NCBI GenBank assembly: GCA_004212135.1
Contig: RXIE01000130.1
Span: forward strand, 1-37,408
From: Candidatus Methanophagales archaeon ANME-1-THS
GTDB lineage: Archaea; Halobacteriota; Syntropharchaeia; Alkanophagales; Methanospirareceae
Direction of reading: 5' to 3'
Length of the DNA: 37,408 bases
The notes under the pieces were generated by a model. It saw only the letters and a list, made by a program, of their open reading frames with translations. It was not told where the DNA came from and ran no database searches. The first letter of the stretch is position 1, and every line of letters begins with the position of its first letter. Shown one piece after another: positions 1 through 9,282 of the stretch. The translations under genes and the position numbers were made by a program.

Positions 1-155
1 TCGACCTTCTTCGCATCGATATCCACAATGAGAACTTCCAAACCTCCCCCTTTCAATTCCTTGGCGATCGCATAGCCAATTCTTCCACAACCCAGGATTA
101 CATGCAGCGCTTTGCTCTTCGGCTTTCGCTCTGGTTTACTTTCTTCAACGCTCAT
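1..155 (-). CDS. TrkA-N / NAD-binding domain protein, N-terminal fragment running off the window start
   Basis: Reverse-strand translation MSVEESKPERKPKSKALHVILGCGRIGYAIAKELKGGGLEVLIVDIDAKKV; Rossmann GCGRIGYAIA motif; ATG at 155-153; no stop before the window edge. Confidence 0.75.
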   Translation of the reverse strand, partial: MSVEESKPERKPKSKALHVILGCGRIGYAIAKELKGGGLEVLIVDIDAKKV

Positions 156-255
156 CTATTTACCGCTCGCCTTTCGCGATTTTCAAGAGATTGGTTAATT
201 TGAGAAAAGATAAACTTTTTTGTTTTTACCCCTTCTCTTTCAAAGGACGGTTGGT

Positions 256-912
256 ATGCGGTATACTGAGTGGGAGCCGATCTACGAGGAGATCCTGAAG
301 GATTTTGGATTTGATCGAGCGAGAGATGAAGAAGCCGCGAAGGTAGCTTCTGAGTTACTCGCGTACAAGCGAAGAGCCGGTGAAGCGACCCTGGAGGAGG
401 AAGTAGCGTCGTTAATAAGGGGTAAAAGGGTGCTCGTCTGTGGCAATGCACCCTGTCTGGAGCGCGATATAAGCGCGAAGGCACAGGAGTTCGAGGGTTC
501 AGATACCTCGGTGGTGATCGCCGCGGATGGTGCCACATCTGTTCTTCTCCGCAACGGCATTATACCCGATATTGTGTGTACCGACCTTGACGGAACCATT
601 GCGGACATTATTACTGCAAACCGGCTTGGCACGCTCGTTGTGGTGCATGCGCACGGTGATAATATCCCGATGCTGCGGAAGGTGATACCCGCACTGAATG
701 AGCATGTGCTCTGCACAACGCAGAGCGAGCCGCTCCCGAACGTCTACAACTTTGGCGGGTTCACTGACGGTGACCGCTGTGTATTTCTCGCGAAGGAGTT
801 TGGTGCGCAGCGCATAGAACTCGTCGGGTTTGAGTTCGAGGATGAGCAGGTGAGTGAACGAAAGAGGAAGAAGTTGCGGTGGGCGAAGCGGCTCATTAAG
901 ACTCTTTTGTAG
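256..912 (+). CDS. mptE: 6-hydroxymethyl-7,8-dihydropterin pyrophosphokinase (MptE-like, DUF115)
   Basis: ORF 220..912; likely start MRYTEWEPIYEEILKDFGF; VCGNAPCLERDI, VIAADGATSVLLRNGIIPDIVCTDLDG and HAHGDN motifs of the archaeal DUF115/MptE family. Confidence 0.85.
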   Translation: MRYTEWEPIYEEILKDFGFDRARDEEAAKVASELLAYKRRAGEATLEEEVASLIRGKRVLVCGNAPCLERDISAKAQEFEGSDTSVVIAADGATSVLLRNGIIPDIVCTDLDGTIADIITANRLGTLVVVHAHGDNIPMLRKVIPALNEHVLCTTQSEPLPNVYNFGGFTDGDRCVFLAKEFGAQRIELVGFEFEDEQVSERKRKKLRWAKRLIKTLL

Positions 913-1035
913 GCAGGCCTTTCGTCCTTGGCACTCAGCGTACAAACCTCCCCAAAACCATGAATATGCGGGGACACGTCGAAAACGTAAAAAGGAAAAA
1001 AGTTGGGCTCAGGAAGAAGCTGTGGATGGTGCTGC

Positions 1036-2424
1036 CTAGAGGAGGCCCAACGCATTCTCAGCGGCATCGATCGTCACATCTACTAATTGCGCAAGCGAAG
1101 GATCAAAGGATCGTTCCATAGTTCTCAGTTCCCTGGCAGTTATACCTGCGCGGATAGCAACGGTGAACTCATTTACTCGTTCTGCGACGGTGGCTTCGCC
1201 GACCATCTGCGCTCCTAGTACTTTCGTGGTGTAGGCATCGAAGATCAGCTTCAGGGTGAGCGACGATGCACCGGGGAAGTACCGCGCCTTGATGAGCTTT
1301 GTTGCTTTCCCGCTTATCGTTTTTATCCCCGCCATCCTCGCTGCTTCGGTAGTCACACCGACGGAGCCTACCAGCAAACCGCTGATATCTGCCACGCTTG
1401 GACTTAAACAAGGTTCATAAGAGGAATATAACTCGGGCCGTCCAGTCAATTCACCGAGTATATTATCTGCAATAATCTTCGCCTGGACTACTGCGGTCGA
1501 TGCGTATTGACTCAACCGCGACCGATGGGTGATCCCATCAATCACCTCAACGCAATCGCCGAGGGCATAAACATTGGCTATGGGGCATCCACTCCTCTGA
1601 ACGTGCATTACCTTATCCGTGATTATCCCGCCATGGGCACCGACATCAATACCAGCATTACTCGCAAGTTTGGTATTTGGCTCCGCACCTATTGCGATAA
1701 CAGCGATATCCGCGGGAATCTCCTCGTCGCCAACTACTACGGATTTTAAACGACCTCCATCTCCCTTTAAGGCGGTGAGCGGTTTGTGCTCGAGAATGAA
1801 CCGTATGCCCTTCTTCTCCAACCACTCCTTCACCATATCGCCCATATCCGGGTCCAAGCCGGACGGAAGCAGTGAAGGAGGCCCTCCCAGAACGGTGGTC
1901 TTTAAACCTTTCGTGGCAAATGCAACCGCCGCTTGCAAGCCATTTATGCCGCGACCGCGAACAAAAGCATGTTTCATGCCCTCCTTATTCATCGCGGCTT
2001 CTATTTTCCGCGCATCTGCTTCGTTATTCAGCGTATAAACGCCCTCAAGCTTCGCTTCGGCCACTACAGCCGGCACAGAAGGCTTTCGGCCGGTCGCGAT
2101 GACGAGATAGTCATAGCTCAGCACCTCGGATGTATCGAGCGTCACCATGCGCTCCTCTACACTGATCTGTACTGCTTCGGTCTCGGTTCTGAAATCCACG
2201 CCCTGGTCTATAAAGAACTGCGGCTTGTTTATCTCCGTCTTATCGATCTCATACCATCTCCGTAACGCATACGGCAATCCACAAACAGATACCCAACCGC
2301 TTTTCTCACGCTTTAACAGTGTTACATGCAATCCCTCTTTGACTTCGTCCTTCTTCGCCAGTAAGTTCTTCAAAACGAAAATTCCGCTAATGCCACCACC
2401 AATGATCACAACTTCTTTTGCCAT
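1036..2424 (-). CDS. FAD-dependent pyridine nucleotide-disulfide oxidoreductase (NADH oxidase / CoA-disulfide reductase-like)
   Basis: MAKEVVIIGGGISG dinucleotide-binding motif, VCGLPY redox-Cys region, YDYLVIATGRKPSVP, NVYALGDCVEV; start moved to the internal Met at 2424. Confidence 0.85.
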   Translation of the reverse strand: MAKEVVIIGGGISGIFVLKNLLAKKDEVKEGLHVTLLKREKSGWVSVCGLPYALRRWYEIDKTEINKPQFFIDQGVDFRTETEAVQISVEERMVTLDTSEVLSYDYLVIATGRKPSVPAVVAEAKLEGVYTLNNEADARKIEAAMNKEGMKHAFVRGRGINGLQAAVAFATKGLKTTVLGGPPSLLPSGLDPDMGDMVKEWLEKKGIRFILEHKPLTALKGDGGRLKSVVVGDEEIPADIAVIAIGAEPNTKLASNAGIDVGAHGGIITDKVMHVQRSGCPIANVYALGDCVEVIDGITHRSRLSQYASTAVVQAKIIADNILGELTGRPELYSSYEPCLSPSVADISGLLVGSVGVTTEAARMAGIKTISGKATKLIKARYFPGASSLTLKLIFDAYTTKVLGAQMVGEATVAERVNEFTVAIRAGITARELRTMERSFDPSLAQLVDVTIDAAENALGLL

Positions 2425-2535
2425 TTCCCCCTTCCCCCTTCTTTGTTGCATAGAACCTGGGAGCATAAAAATTTACCGATTTTTTCACGCGCAGCTCAGC
2501 GGCACCATTCAGAGCTCCAGATGACCGCCCCCGCA

Positions 2536-3210
2536 CTATTTTACCAGTTTCAGCTCAAGGAAAACGCCCTTATCGACCACCTTTCTTTTCGAAAAGCCCA
2601 GTTCAGGAGACGAAAGAATCGCTTCAATCTCTCGCATCATCACGGACGAATGAGCCCTGACGAGGTTGAGGAAAATAAAAGCTAAAAACCAGCCATATCT
2701 GCTCCTGAACTGCGCGTTCACTTCTTTTGTCGTGTCCCGCCGTGCGTCATAAATCCAGGCTTCACCATCCGCTTTAAGAACACGAAGAATCTCCGTGAGG
2801 CATTCCAAAGGTTTTGACCAGTGATGGAAGCTGAGCGTGCTTACGACCAGGTCAAAATCTCCCTCTTTAAAAGGTAGATCTGAGGCATTGGCATGGACAA
2901 ACCTCACGCGGTCAGAATAGACCTTCCTTTTTGCATTGGTACGCGCTATTTTTACCATGGCCGGCGAGAGGTCAATACCGGTTATGTCTAAGCGCGGCGC
3001 TCTCTTTGCAATCGCAAGGGGAAGATAGCCCGGACCGGTCCCTACATCGAGAACTCTTCCGGAAGCCATCGTTGCGGTGACCTCTTCTGCCACCTCGTTA
3101 TATAAATCTTTGAGAGGCAGACTTTTGAGCGCAACGAACGAGTATATCCGAGCTCCGGGGTAAGGGATGCGTTCGATCTTCAAGCGTTTGCTCATAGTGG
3201 CGTTTCCCAA
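2536..3210 (-). CDS. class I SAM-dependent methyltransferase
   Basis: VLDVGTGPGYLPLAIAKRAP and DLVVSTLSFHHWSKPLECLTEILRVLK methyltransferase motifs. Confidence 0.85.
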   Translation of the reverse strand: MGNATMSKRLKIERIPYPGARIYSFVALKSLPLKDLYNEVAEEVTATMASGRVLDVGTGPGYLPLAIAKRAPRLDITGIDLSPAMVKIARTNAKRKVYSDRVRFVHANASDLPFKEGDFDLVVSTLSFHHWSKPLECLTEILRVLKADGEAWIYDARRDTTKEVNAQFRSRYGWFLAFIFLNLVRAHSSVMMREIEAILSSPELGFSKRKVVDKGVFLELKLVK

Positions 3211-3228
3211 AAATGGCTCTCTGGGACT

Positions 3229-3894
3229 TCAAAGAGCACTTTTTTGGATCTCATCGAGCACCCGGCAGAGCGCGTCAAAGACCTCGGGTATACTCGCGGC
3301 TCCATCTACCGCCCTCATCAAACCCTTGTTCGTGTAATACTCGATCAATGGCTGTGTTTGCTGTTTATAAACCTCCAACCGATTCATGATCGCTTCTTCT
3401 TTGTCATCATCACGCTGATACAGCGGCCTGCCGCACCGATCGCAGATACCCTCATGCTCGGGCGGGTTGAAGAGGATATGGTAACTCGCCCCACAGCCAC
3501 ACATTCGTCTCCCTGCGAGCCGTTTAATCAATTCCGCATCAGGAACATTGATAGTGAGTACCACGTCCAGCTTCTTTCCCAGCTCGGTCAAGATCACGCT
3601 CAGCGCATCCGCCTGAGGTACGGTTCTCGGATACCCATCGAGGATGAATCCCGAGGCACAATCAGGCTGCGATAATCGGTCTTTAATAAGGCCGATCAGG
3701 ATATCGTCCGGTACTAATGCTCCTCGGTCCATGTAGGCTCTGGCTTCAAGTCCAAGTTTCGTCTTCCTCTTCAGATGCTCGCGTAGGATGTCTCCAGTCG
3801 AGATATGGGGTATACCATATCGCTCGGCGAGCCTTTTTGCCTGCGTTCCTTTTCCCGAGCCGGGGGGGCCAAACAAAACGATCTGCATCTCCAA
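3229..3894 (-). CDS. adk: adenylate kinase (long form with Cys-rich LID)
   Basis: IVLFGPPGSGKGTQAKRLAERYGIPHISTGDILRE, GFILDGYPRT, and CGCGASYHILFNPPEHEGICDRCGRPLYQRDDD LID. Confidence 0.95.
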   Translation of the reverse strand: MEMQIVLFGPPGSGKGTQAKRLAERYGIPHISTGDILREHLKRKTKLGLEARAYMDRGALVPDDILIGLIKDRLSQPDCASGFILDGYPRTVPQADALSVILTELGKKLDVVLTINVPDAELIKRLAGRRMCGCGASYHILFNPPEHEGICDRCGRPLYQRDDDKEEAIMNRLEVYKQQTQPLIEYYTNKGLMRAVDGAASIPEVFDALCRVLDEIQKSAL

Positions 3895-4171
3895 TCAACC
3901 TCCTCATTCCGCACGCAAGCCCCAAAGACCGCTCCTCGCATAACCTCGAGGTTATAAAAGGTCATCTCTCTGAGTATAAAAAGGCGGAGGTTGCTGAGTA
4001 TTCTCCCCTGTGACGCAGGGTATTAAAATTTAGAGCGCATCTTCTAACGGTATGAGCGCGTGTATTATCCTTAAAATCCTTTAAGAGCATGATGAGGTGG
4101 TATATCCATGCAAGAACTCGTATTTCTGCACCTCTTTTATCTCCATGGCTCTATTCCCTTTGCCAGAGCAT

Positions 4172-4807
4172 TTAAAATTCGACCAGCACGACCCGCGCAG
4201 GCGCGCCATCGCAGTTCTTCAATTTCAACGGCAGTGCGATCAAAAAATACGCGCCGGGTTCGACGTTGCTCAAATCCAGACTTTCTAGTATGATTATGTC
4301 ATTTCCGGTCAAGAGCTTATGCACCGCATGCGTCTCGCTCTCAAACGCTTCGATGGAGAGATAATCGATACCGATCACCCGCACACCATGATGTACTAAC
4401 AGTTCCGCAGCCGAATAATCGAGCGAGACGTACTCAGGATTAAACGCTTCTGTTTTGAGCATCTCTGAATTTCTCGTTTTAAACAGGATCCGCTTATAGG
4501 TTCTCAGGTCCACCATTCGTAACTCGTCTGCGGTAATCGAATCCGCGTCCATCTGGACAACCAGCGCCTCACCAATCAACTCATACAGACTCAACTGATC
4601 GACCCTTTTGCCAGTCTCTGTAACGTGATAGGGCGCGTCGATATGCGTGCCGAGATGGGTACCGCAGGTCAAGAGCGATACATTATACCTATCGCCGTTC
4701 TTCATTGAAGCAGCCTGCGTCAGGCTCACGCCGGGATCCTCAGGCCATTTCAGCATTCCGGTGTAAATCGAGACCGAGAGATCATAAATCTTCATCTTCT
4801 TCCACAC
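4172..4807 (-). CDS. cyclase family protein (kynurenine formamidase-like metal-dependent hydrolase)
   Basis: MKIYDLSVSIYTGMLKWPEDPGV, CGTHLGTHIDAPYHV (HxGTHxDxP-type), VRVIGIDYLSIE. Confidence 0.85.
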   Translation of the reverse strand: MWKKMKIYDLSVSIYTGMLKWPEDPGVSLTQAASMKNGDRYNVSLLTCGTHLGTHIDAPYHVTETGKRVDQLSLYELIGEALVVQMDADSITADELRMVDLRTYKRILFKTRNSEMLKTEAFNPEYVSLDYSAAELLVHHGVRVIGIDYLSIEAFESETHAVHKLLTGNDIIILESLDLSNVEPGAYFLIALPLKLKNCDGAPARVVLVEF

Positions 4808-4887
4808 CCTTTTATACTCCCACCTCTACCTTTATGTTCGGAACTTACCTTTCCCTTTATAATACGATTCTCTTTCCTTCACAAGTC

Positions 4888-6222
4888 ATGGTGGAGCTAA
4901 AACCCTTCAAGGCAACGATACTGAACCCGGAGATAGCAGACCGAGCTGACCTGGTGTGCCCTGTGTACGATTCTATTGATACCTCCCAGTATGAGCAGTA
5001 TGCAGCTCGAAAGAATAATGTGGTCCACGTTACCACGAGAAGAGAGGGTGTGCCGGAATCCGACTTTCTGGATTATGCAACAAAAAATTTAGAGCGCTTT
5101 TTCACCCATCGGATTTTGATCGAGCGCGCTAAGCCTTCTTTCTATATCTATGGGGTTCGATACCAGGTATCAGACGAGATTATGGAGCAGATCCCGGAAA
5201 AGGAACGAAGGGAGCTTTATTTCACGTTTGGATTAGTAGCGCTGGTACGAGTCGATAAGCTCAACGGTGACACTATCTTGGGACATGAACGGACCTTTGA
5301 GGCAAAGACGCGGGAGCGATACCATCTGATGAAGGCGTGCGGCATGAATTTCTCACCGATCCTTGCGGAATATACCATGCCAGACCATACGATCAACCGC
5401 ATGTTTGAGGATTATTTAGGCTTTCGCAGACCGAGTTTGAAGATAGATGAGCAGAGAAAGCCACTGGTAGATGTCGTTTTGCAGGGGACTCGCCACCTGC
5501 TTTGGGAACTTACAGACGAAGAGCGTATTGCGCAGATTCAAGCGCTCATGAGGGACAAGAAGATCCTGATTCTCGACGGGCATCACCGCTACACCGCTGC
5601 TTATCGGTTGAGCAGCGATGCGGGTGAGGGGGTGGCATATACGCTCATGACGCTTGTGGAAGGCGGTGATCGAGCGCTGTTATTGCTGCCCTGGCACCGG
5701 TGCGTGAAGAGATGCCACAAGGAGGAACTTTGGCGACGGATACGCACGCATTTTAATGTCGAACCTTATGACCGGGGTACGGGAAATGCACGTCTCTATG
5801 CAAAGCTCAACGAACATGATGCGGATGATGGATTTGACGTGAGATTCGGGATGTATGATGGAGAGCGCTTCTATCTGCTGCGAGGCGATGAGCAGAGGGT
5901 GAGGAACCTGGCGAAGGAGCGAGGTGAACGGGTTGGGCTGGCTGTAATCAGCTTGCATGAGTGGCTTATTGAGCCCACGCTCATCGGCAACCCCGAGGAT
6001 GTGGTTTTCACTGCAAGTCCCCGCGATGCGATCGAAAAAGTGGATAGCGGCGCGTACCAGGTTGCGTTTTTTCTTAAACCACTGCGTATAACCGATGTGA
6101 AATACAAGGCAGAGGTGGAGAAGAAAGGACTTCCGCAGAAGTCCACGCTCTTTCTGCCAAAAGTAGCTGAGGGTATCGTGATGTGGAAGTGGAAATCAGA
6201 CCGCGCACCGGTTAATGGTTGA
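4888..6222 (+). CDS. DUF1015 family protein
   Basis: ORF 4705..6222; likely start MVELKPFKATILNPEIADRADLVCPVYDSID; ILDGHHRYTAAYRL motif characteristic of DUF1015. Confidence 0.88.
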   Translation: MVELKPFKATILNPEIADRADLVCPVYDSIDTSQYEQYAARKNNVVHVTTRREGVPESDFLDYATKNLERFFTHRILIERAKPSFYIYGVRYQVSDEIMEQIPEKERRELYFTFGLVALVRVDKLNGDTILGHERTFEAKTRERYHLMKACGMNFSPILAEYTMPDHTINRMFEDYLGFRRPSLKIDEQRKPLVDVVLQGTRHLLWELTDEERIAQIQALMRDKKILILDGHHRYTAAYRLSSDAGEGVAYTLMTLVEGGDRALLLLPWHRCVKRCHKEELWRRIRTHFNVEPYDRGTGNARLYAKLNEHDADDGFDVRFGMYDGERFYLLRGDEQRVRNLAKERGERVGLAVISLHEWLIEPTLIGNPEDVVFTASPRDAIEKVDSGAYQVAFFLKPLRITDVKYKAEVEKKGLPQKSTLFLPKVAEGIVMWKWKSDRAPVNG

Positions 6223-6231
6223 GGCCCGAGC

Positions 6232-7035
6232 TCATTTTCTCCTCGTCAAAAGATACGCGACGGTCAGTAACGCCCCAAGTGCGGGGAGTAGCTCGAACGC
6301 GGGGGTCGAACTGGATGCCGAAGAACTGCCCGGGTTACTCTCTGGTGGCGGCGTTGGTTGGGTTACAGGACTCGGTGTGCTCGATTGGGTTGCTATGGGA
6401 TCAGTTGAAGGTCGTGCCTTCTCGACTTTAATTGCAAATGCGGATATCGTGTCCTGGTAACATCGCCCTTCAACCGCGATTTTGTCATCCAGGTTCAGGT
6501 CTTCCATTACCACACCATAGAGTACCACCTTGATCTCTCCCGTATCATCGTCAACCACCAACTCTGTCTTGTTGTGCGTGAGTATGATTTTACTCACATC
6601 GCCTCGTACACGGACAGGATCGCCATAATAATATGCTGGGTATTTCTTGAGTTCCGCAACGGTGGTGTCCGTGTAGCCAGATGTTGCAGCGACACCAAAA
6701 TTCTTTGCATAGATCGTGTTCTTGCCTTCATAGACACCGGTCACCGTGACCCGCTGACCCCCTTGCGGGTTCTCTAAGAGTCTTGATTCATATTTGACCA
6801 AGACCGTACCGGAACCATCATCCACCGTCATGATATAAACCGTTCCCTGCCAGGATCGAACGCTGACGATCGAACCAGCCACGGTCACCTCCTGATAGAT
6901 ATATGAATCATTGAGATTGGCGATCGCGACGACCTCACCAGATACAACGGGCATAAGAGCGGCTATCATGGTGATCACTATGAAGATGAAGATGGTCAGG
7001 AGAGAAGGGGTAACGTTGTCTTTGGACCGCATCAT
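6232..7035 (-). CDS. secreted/membrane-anchored OB-fold protein with PGF-CTERM-like C-terminal tail
   Basis: N-terminal hydrophobic segment; two OB-like segments (VTVAGSIVSVRSWQGTVYIMTVDDGSGTVLVKYES; VRVRGDVSKIILTHNKTELVVDDDTGEIKVVLYG); Ser/Thr/Pro linker then TPAFELLPALGALLTVAYLLTRRK. Confidence 0.75.
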   Translation of the reverse strand: MMRSKDNVTPSLLTIFIFIVITMIAALMPVVSGEVVAIANLNDSYIYQEVTVAGSIVSVRSWQGTVYIMTVDDGSGTVLVKYESRLLENPQGGQRVTVTGVYEGKNTIYAKNFGVAATSGYTDTTVAELKKYPAYYYGDPVRVRGDVSKIILTHNKTELVVDDDTGEIKVVLYGVVMEDLNLDDKIAVEGRCYQDTISAFAIKVEKARPSTDPIATQSSTPSPVTQPTPPPESNPGSSSASSSTPAFELLPALGALLTVAYLLTRRK

Positions 7036-7196
7036 AATCTCTGTTAAAATGCGCTATCTTTTCGCTTAAACTTTTCGACGTGGTAAATTTAATTTTCTAC
7101 TATATGCAACTTTTATTTCGGTTATGCCGGTGTCATGGTCACCCGCGGAGAACGCACTCGAAGAGTTATAATACAGACGGAAAGGTATGAATAGGT

Positions 7197-8372
7197 ATGG
7201 AGTTAGATCGTGAACAACTACGTACACGAATTGTTATTACTGCTGCGCTCTCCGTTTTTAGCACGCAATTCGGTGTGACGGTGATTGCACCGCTTCTTGG
7301 TATGTGGGTAGAGACCTCCGGCGCACCGTTCTTCACCGCAGCTTTGATCTTCTCCGCCTTTACGATCGTATGCCTACCGCTCGGTATCCCGGGCGGAATC
7401 CTTTCTGATAAACTGGGGCGGAAACCTCTGATTGTAGCCGGGCTGGCGCTCTATGCGAGTGCATCACTCCTCTTTCCGTTTTCAACCGAGCCGTCTGGGT
7501 GGATCGCGGTACGGGCATTACAGGGTGCAGGTGCAGGCCTCTTCTTCCCCGCAATCACGGCGTTGCTCTCCGAAGTGACGCGTTACGAGAAGCGGGGTGA
7601 GGCCATGAGCGTCTACAACATCGGTCTGGGAGCAGGCTTAGCGGTGGGTCCAGCTTCAGGCGGCATTCTCTTCGATCGATATGGCATCTTCACGCCCTTT
7701 TTGGTTTGTGCTGCTTCTGCACTTCTCAGCATCATGCTCGTGCTGCTCCTTGTTCACGAGCCAGAAGTACGGGCGCGAAGAACAGGCGCGAAGGTATTGT
7801 TACCGGGGCGTGAACGGAAGGCATTGACACGTGCTTCTCTCATCATCTTCTTCGGGATCGGGGTTGCAGCCATTATGGGTGCCCTCTTCTCGCCTTTTGC
7901 GTTCGCGCCTCTCAAGCTTTCTGCCGGGATTATCGGTACTATTCTCTCCACGATGTTTATCGTCTTCGCATTCGTGCAGGCAGGCTTTAATCGGCTGATG
8001 CAGCAGATCGGTGAACTCATTCTCTCGAATGTGGGCTTATTTTTATGCGCGTGCGGCTTGCTTGTGCTTTACTTTGCAACCACACTCGTAGAACTTTTCA
8101 TCATGAGTATCTTCCTCGGTGCGGGTCTCGGTGCAGTCTCACTTGGCACGTTAACCCTAGCCTCGAAGGCCGCGGGAGAGGGAGTGGAAGAGCGGGAACG
8201 GAGGGGCAAGGTCATGGGCATCTATTACACGGTATTCTATGCGGGTCTCGGAGGAATTCCCCTTGTTTGTGGTGCGCTTTCGGAAATCTTTGGTGCACGT
8301 GTACTCTTCCTCGCGTATGCCGTGCTGCTTCTTATCGTGATGGGCGTGGTGTGGCAGTTTGGCCGTGCTTAA
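7197..8372 (+). CDS. MFS transporter
   Basis: About 12 hydrophobic segments; GGILSDKLGRKPLIVAGLALY motif A; VRALQGAGAGLFFPA. Confidence 0.9.
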   Translation: MELDREQLRTRIVITAALSVFSTQFGVTVIAPLLGMWVETSGAPFFTAALIFSAFTIVCLPLGIPGGILSDKLGRKPLIVAGLALYASASLLFPFSTEPSGWIAVRALQGAGAGLFFPAITALLSEVTRYEKRGEAMSVYNIGLGAGLAVGPASGGILFDRYGIFTPFLVCAASALLSIMLVLLLVHEPEVRARRTGAKVLLPGRERKALTRASLIIFFGIGVAAIMGALFSPFAFAPLKLSAGIIGTILSTMFIVFAFVQAGFNRLMQQIGELILSNVGLFLCACGLLVLYFATTLVELFIMSIFLGAGLGAVSLGTLTLASKAAGEGVEERERRGKVMGIYYTVFYAGLGGIPLVCGALSEIFGARVLFLAYAVLLLIVMGVVWQFGRA

Positions 8373-8476
8373 ATCCTTGCGGATCGATTGTTCCCTCTGC
8401 TCGCTGCATGTGATCTTTCGCGGAGAACGTTCTGAAACGTATGATGAGCAGTCAAGAACGCCGTGCGGAAGTGAAC

Positions 8477-9238
8477 TCAAATCTTTTCCGGCGCCTGTGC
8501 GATCTTTATCAACGCCTCTCTCTCTAAGAAATGGAGTTCGCCCGGAACAACGAGCACATGGGGAAGCGCGCCAAAATCGTAGGTCTTCAAACCCTCCATA
8601 TAATCTGCCTTCACAACGGGCTTAGCAGACCCTGCTCGTGCAATACCCACAATGAGCGATGTTCTGAGCATGGCACCTCCCTTTTGGTCTTCAACCGCTT
8701 CGAGCAGCCGTAACGCTTCGTGGATATCCATCGAGATATCGAGGTAGAGCAGCGTATGCAATCCCCGCTCCTTATTCGCCCGTATCGTCTCGTATGGTAC
8801 CTCGGATATCACCTCTTTATAAGGCGGAGAGACCGTTGCGGACTTACCAAACTTGTAATTCTGGAGCCCGCAGAGACCAGCAACTGCGGAGGAAATGGAC
8901 GGTGCGTGTATGATGCGTGTCTCTATCCCCCGCTCGATCGCTCTGAGCCGCAGATCCACGTGCGTGGTGGCGATCATTGCATCCCCGCCGCTGAGCACAA
9001 CCACGTTCTGGGTCTTTGCAGGCGTTAATATCAGCTTCTCTGGATATTCTTCGAGGTCGCTCCGTTGTACTAGAACAATCTTCCGGCCATACATCTTCTC
9101 CATCTTCTCGACCGTTTTGCCCCCCAGAGGCGAGGTATAAAATTCAGCATACACCAGATCCGCAGCTCTTATCGCCTCTAAACCTTTTACGGTAATGTCC
9201 TTCTCATCGTATAACCCGAGACCGACGAAGGTGAGCAT
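8477..9238 (-). CDS. dphB: diphthine synthase
   Basis: MLTFVGLGLYDEKDITVKGLEAIRAADLVYAEFYTS; VVLSGGDAMIATTHVDLRLRA; PPYKEVISEVPYETIRANKERGLHTLLYLDI. Confidence 0.95.
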   Translation of the reverse strand: MLTFVGLGLYDEKDITVKGLEAIRAADLVYAEFYTSPLGGKTVEKMEKMYGRKIVLVQRSDLEEYPEKLILTPAKTQNVVVLSGGDAMIATTHVDLRLRAIERGIETRIIHAPSISSAVAGLCGLQNYKFGKSATVSPPYKEVISEVPYETIRANKERGLHTLLYLDISMDIHEALRLLEAVEDQKGGAMLRTSLIVGIARAGSAKPVVKADYMEGLKTYDFGALPHVLVVPGELHFLEREALIKIAQAPEKI

Positions 9239-9264
9239 TAAACTTTTCTTAAAAGAAAAGTTTA
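9239..9264. promoter_or_regulatory. perfect inverted repeat (12-bp arms, 2-nt spacer) in the divergent dphB/argS intergenic region
   Basis: TAAACTTTTCTT-AA-AAGAAAAGTTTA, followed by a partial third copy AAAGAAAAGTTAA just before the argS ATG at 9283. Confidence 0.6.
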
Positions 9265-9282
9265 TTAAAGAAAAGTTAACCT

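Noticed and set aside
1619-2038. Plus-strand ORFs opposite the FAD oxidoreductase (e.g. 139 aa)
   Set aside because: Antisense shadow ORFs lacking domain-like sequence; the minus-strand oxidoreductase explains the region fully.
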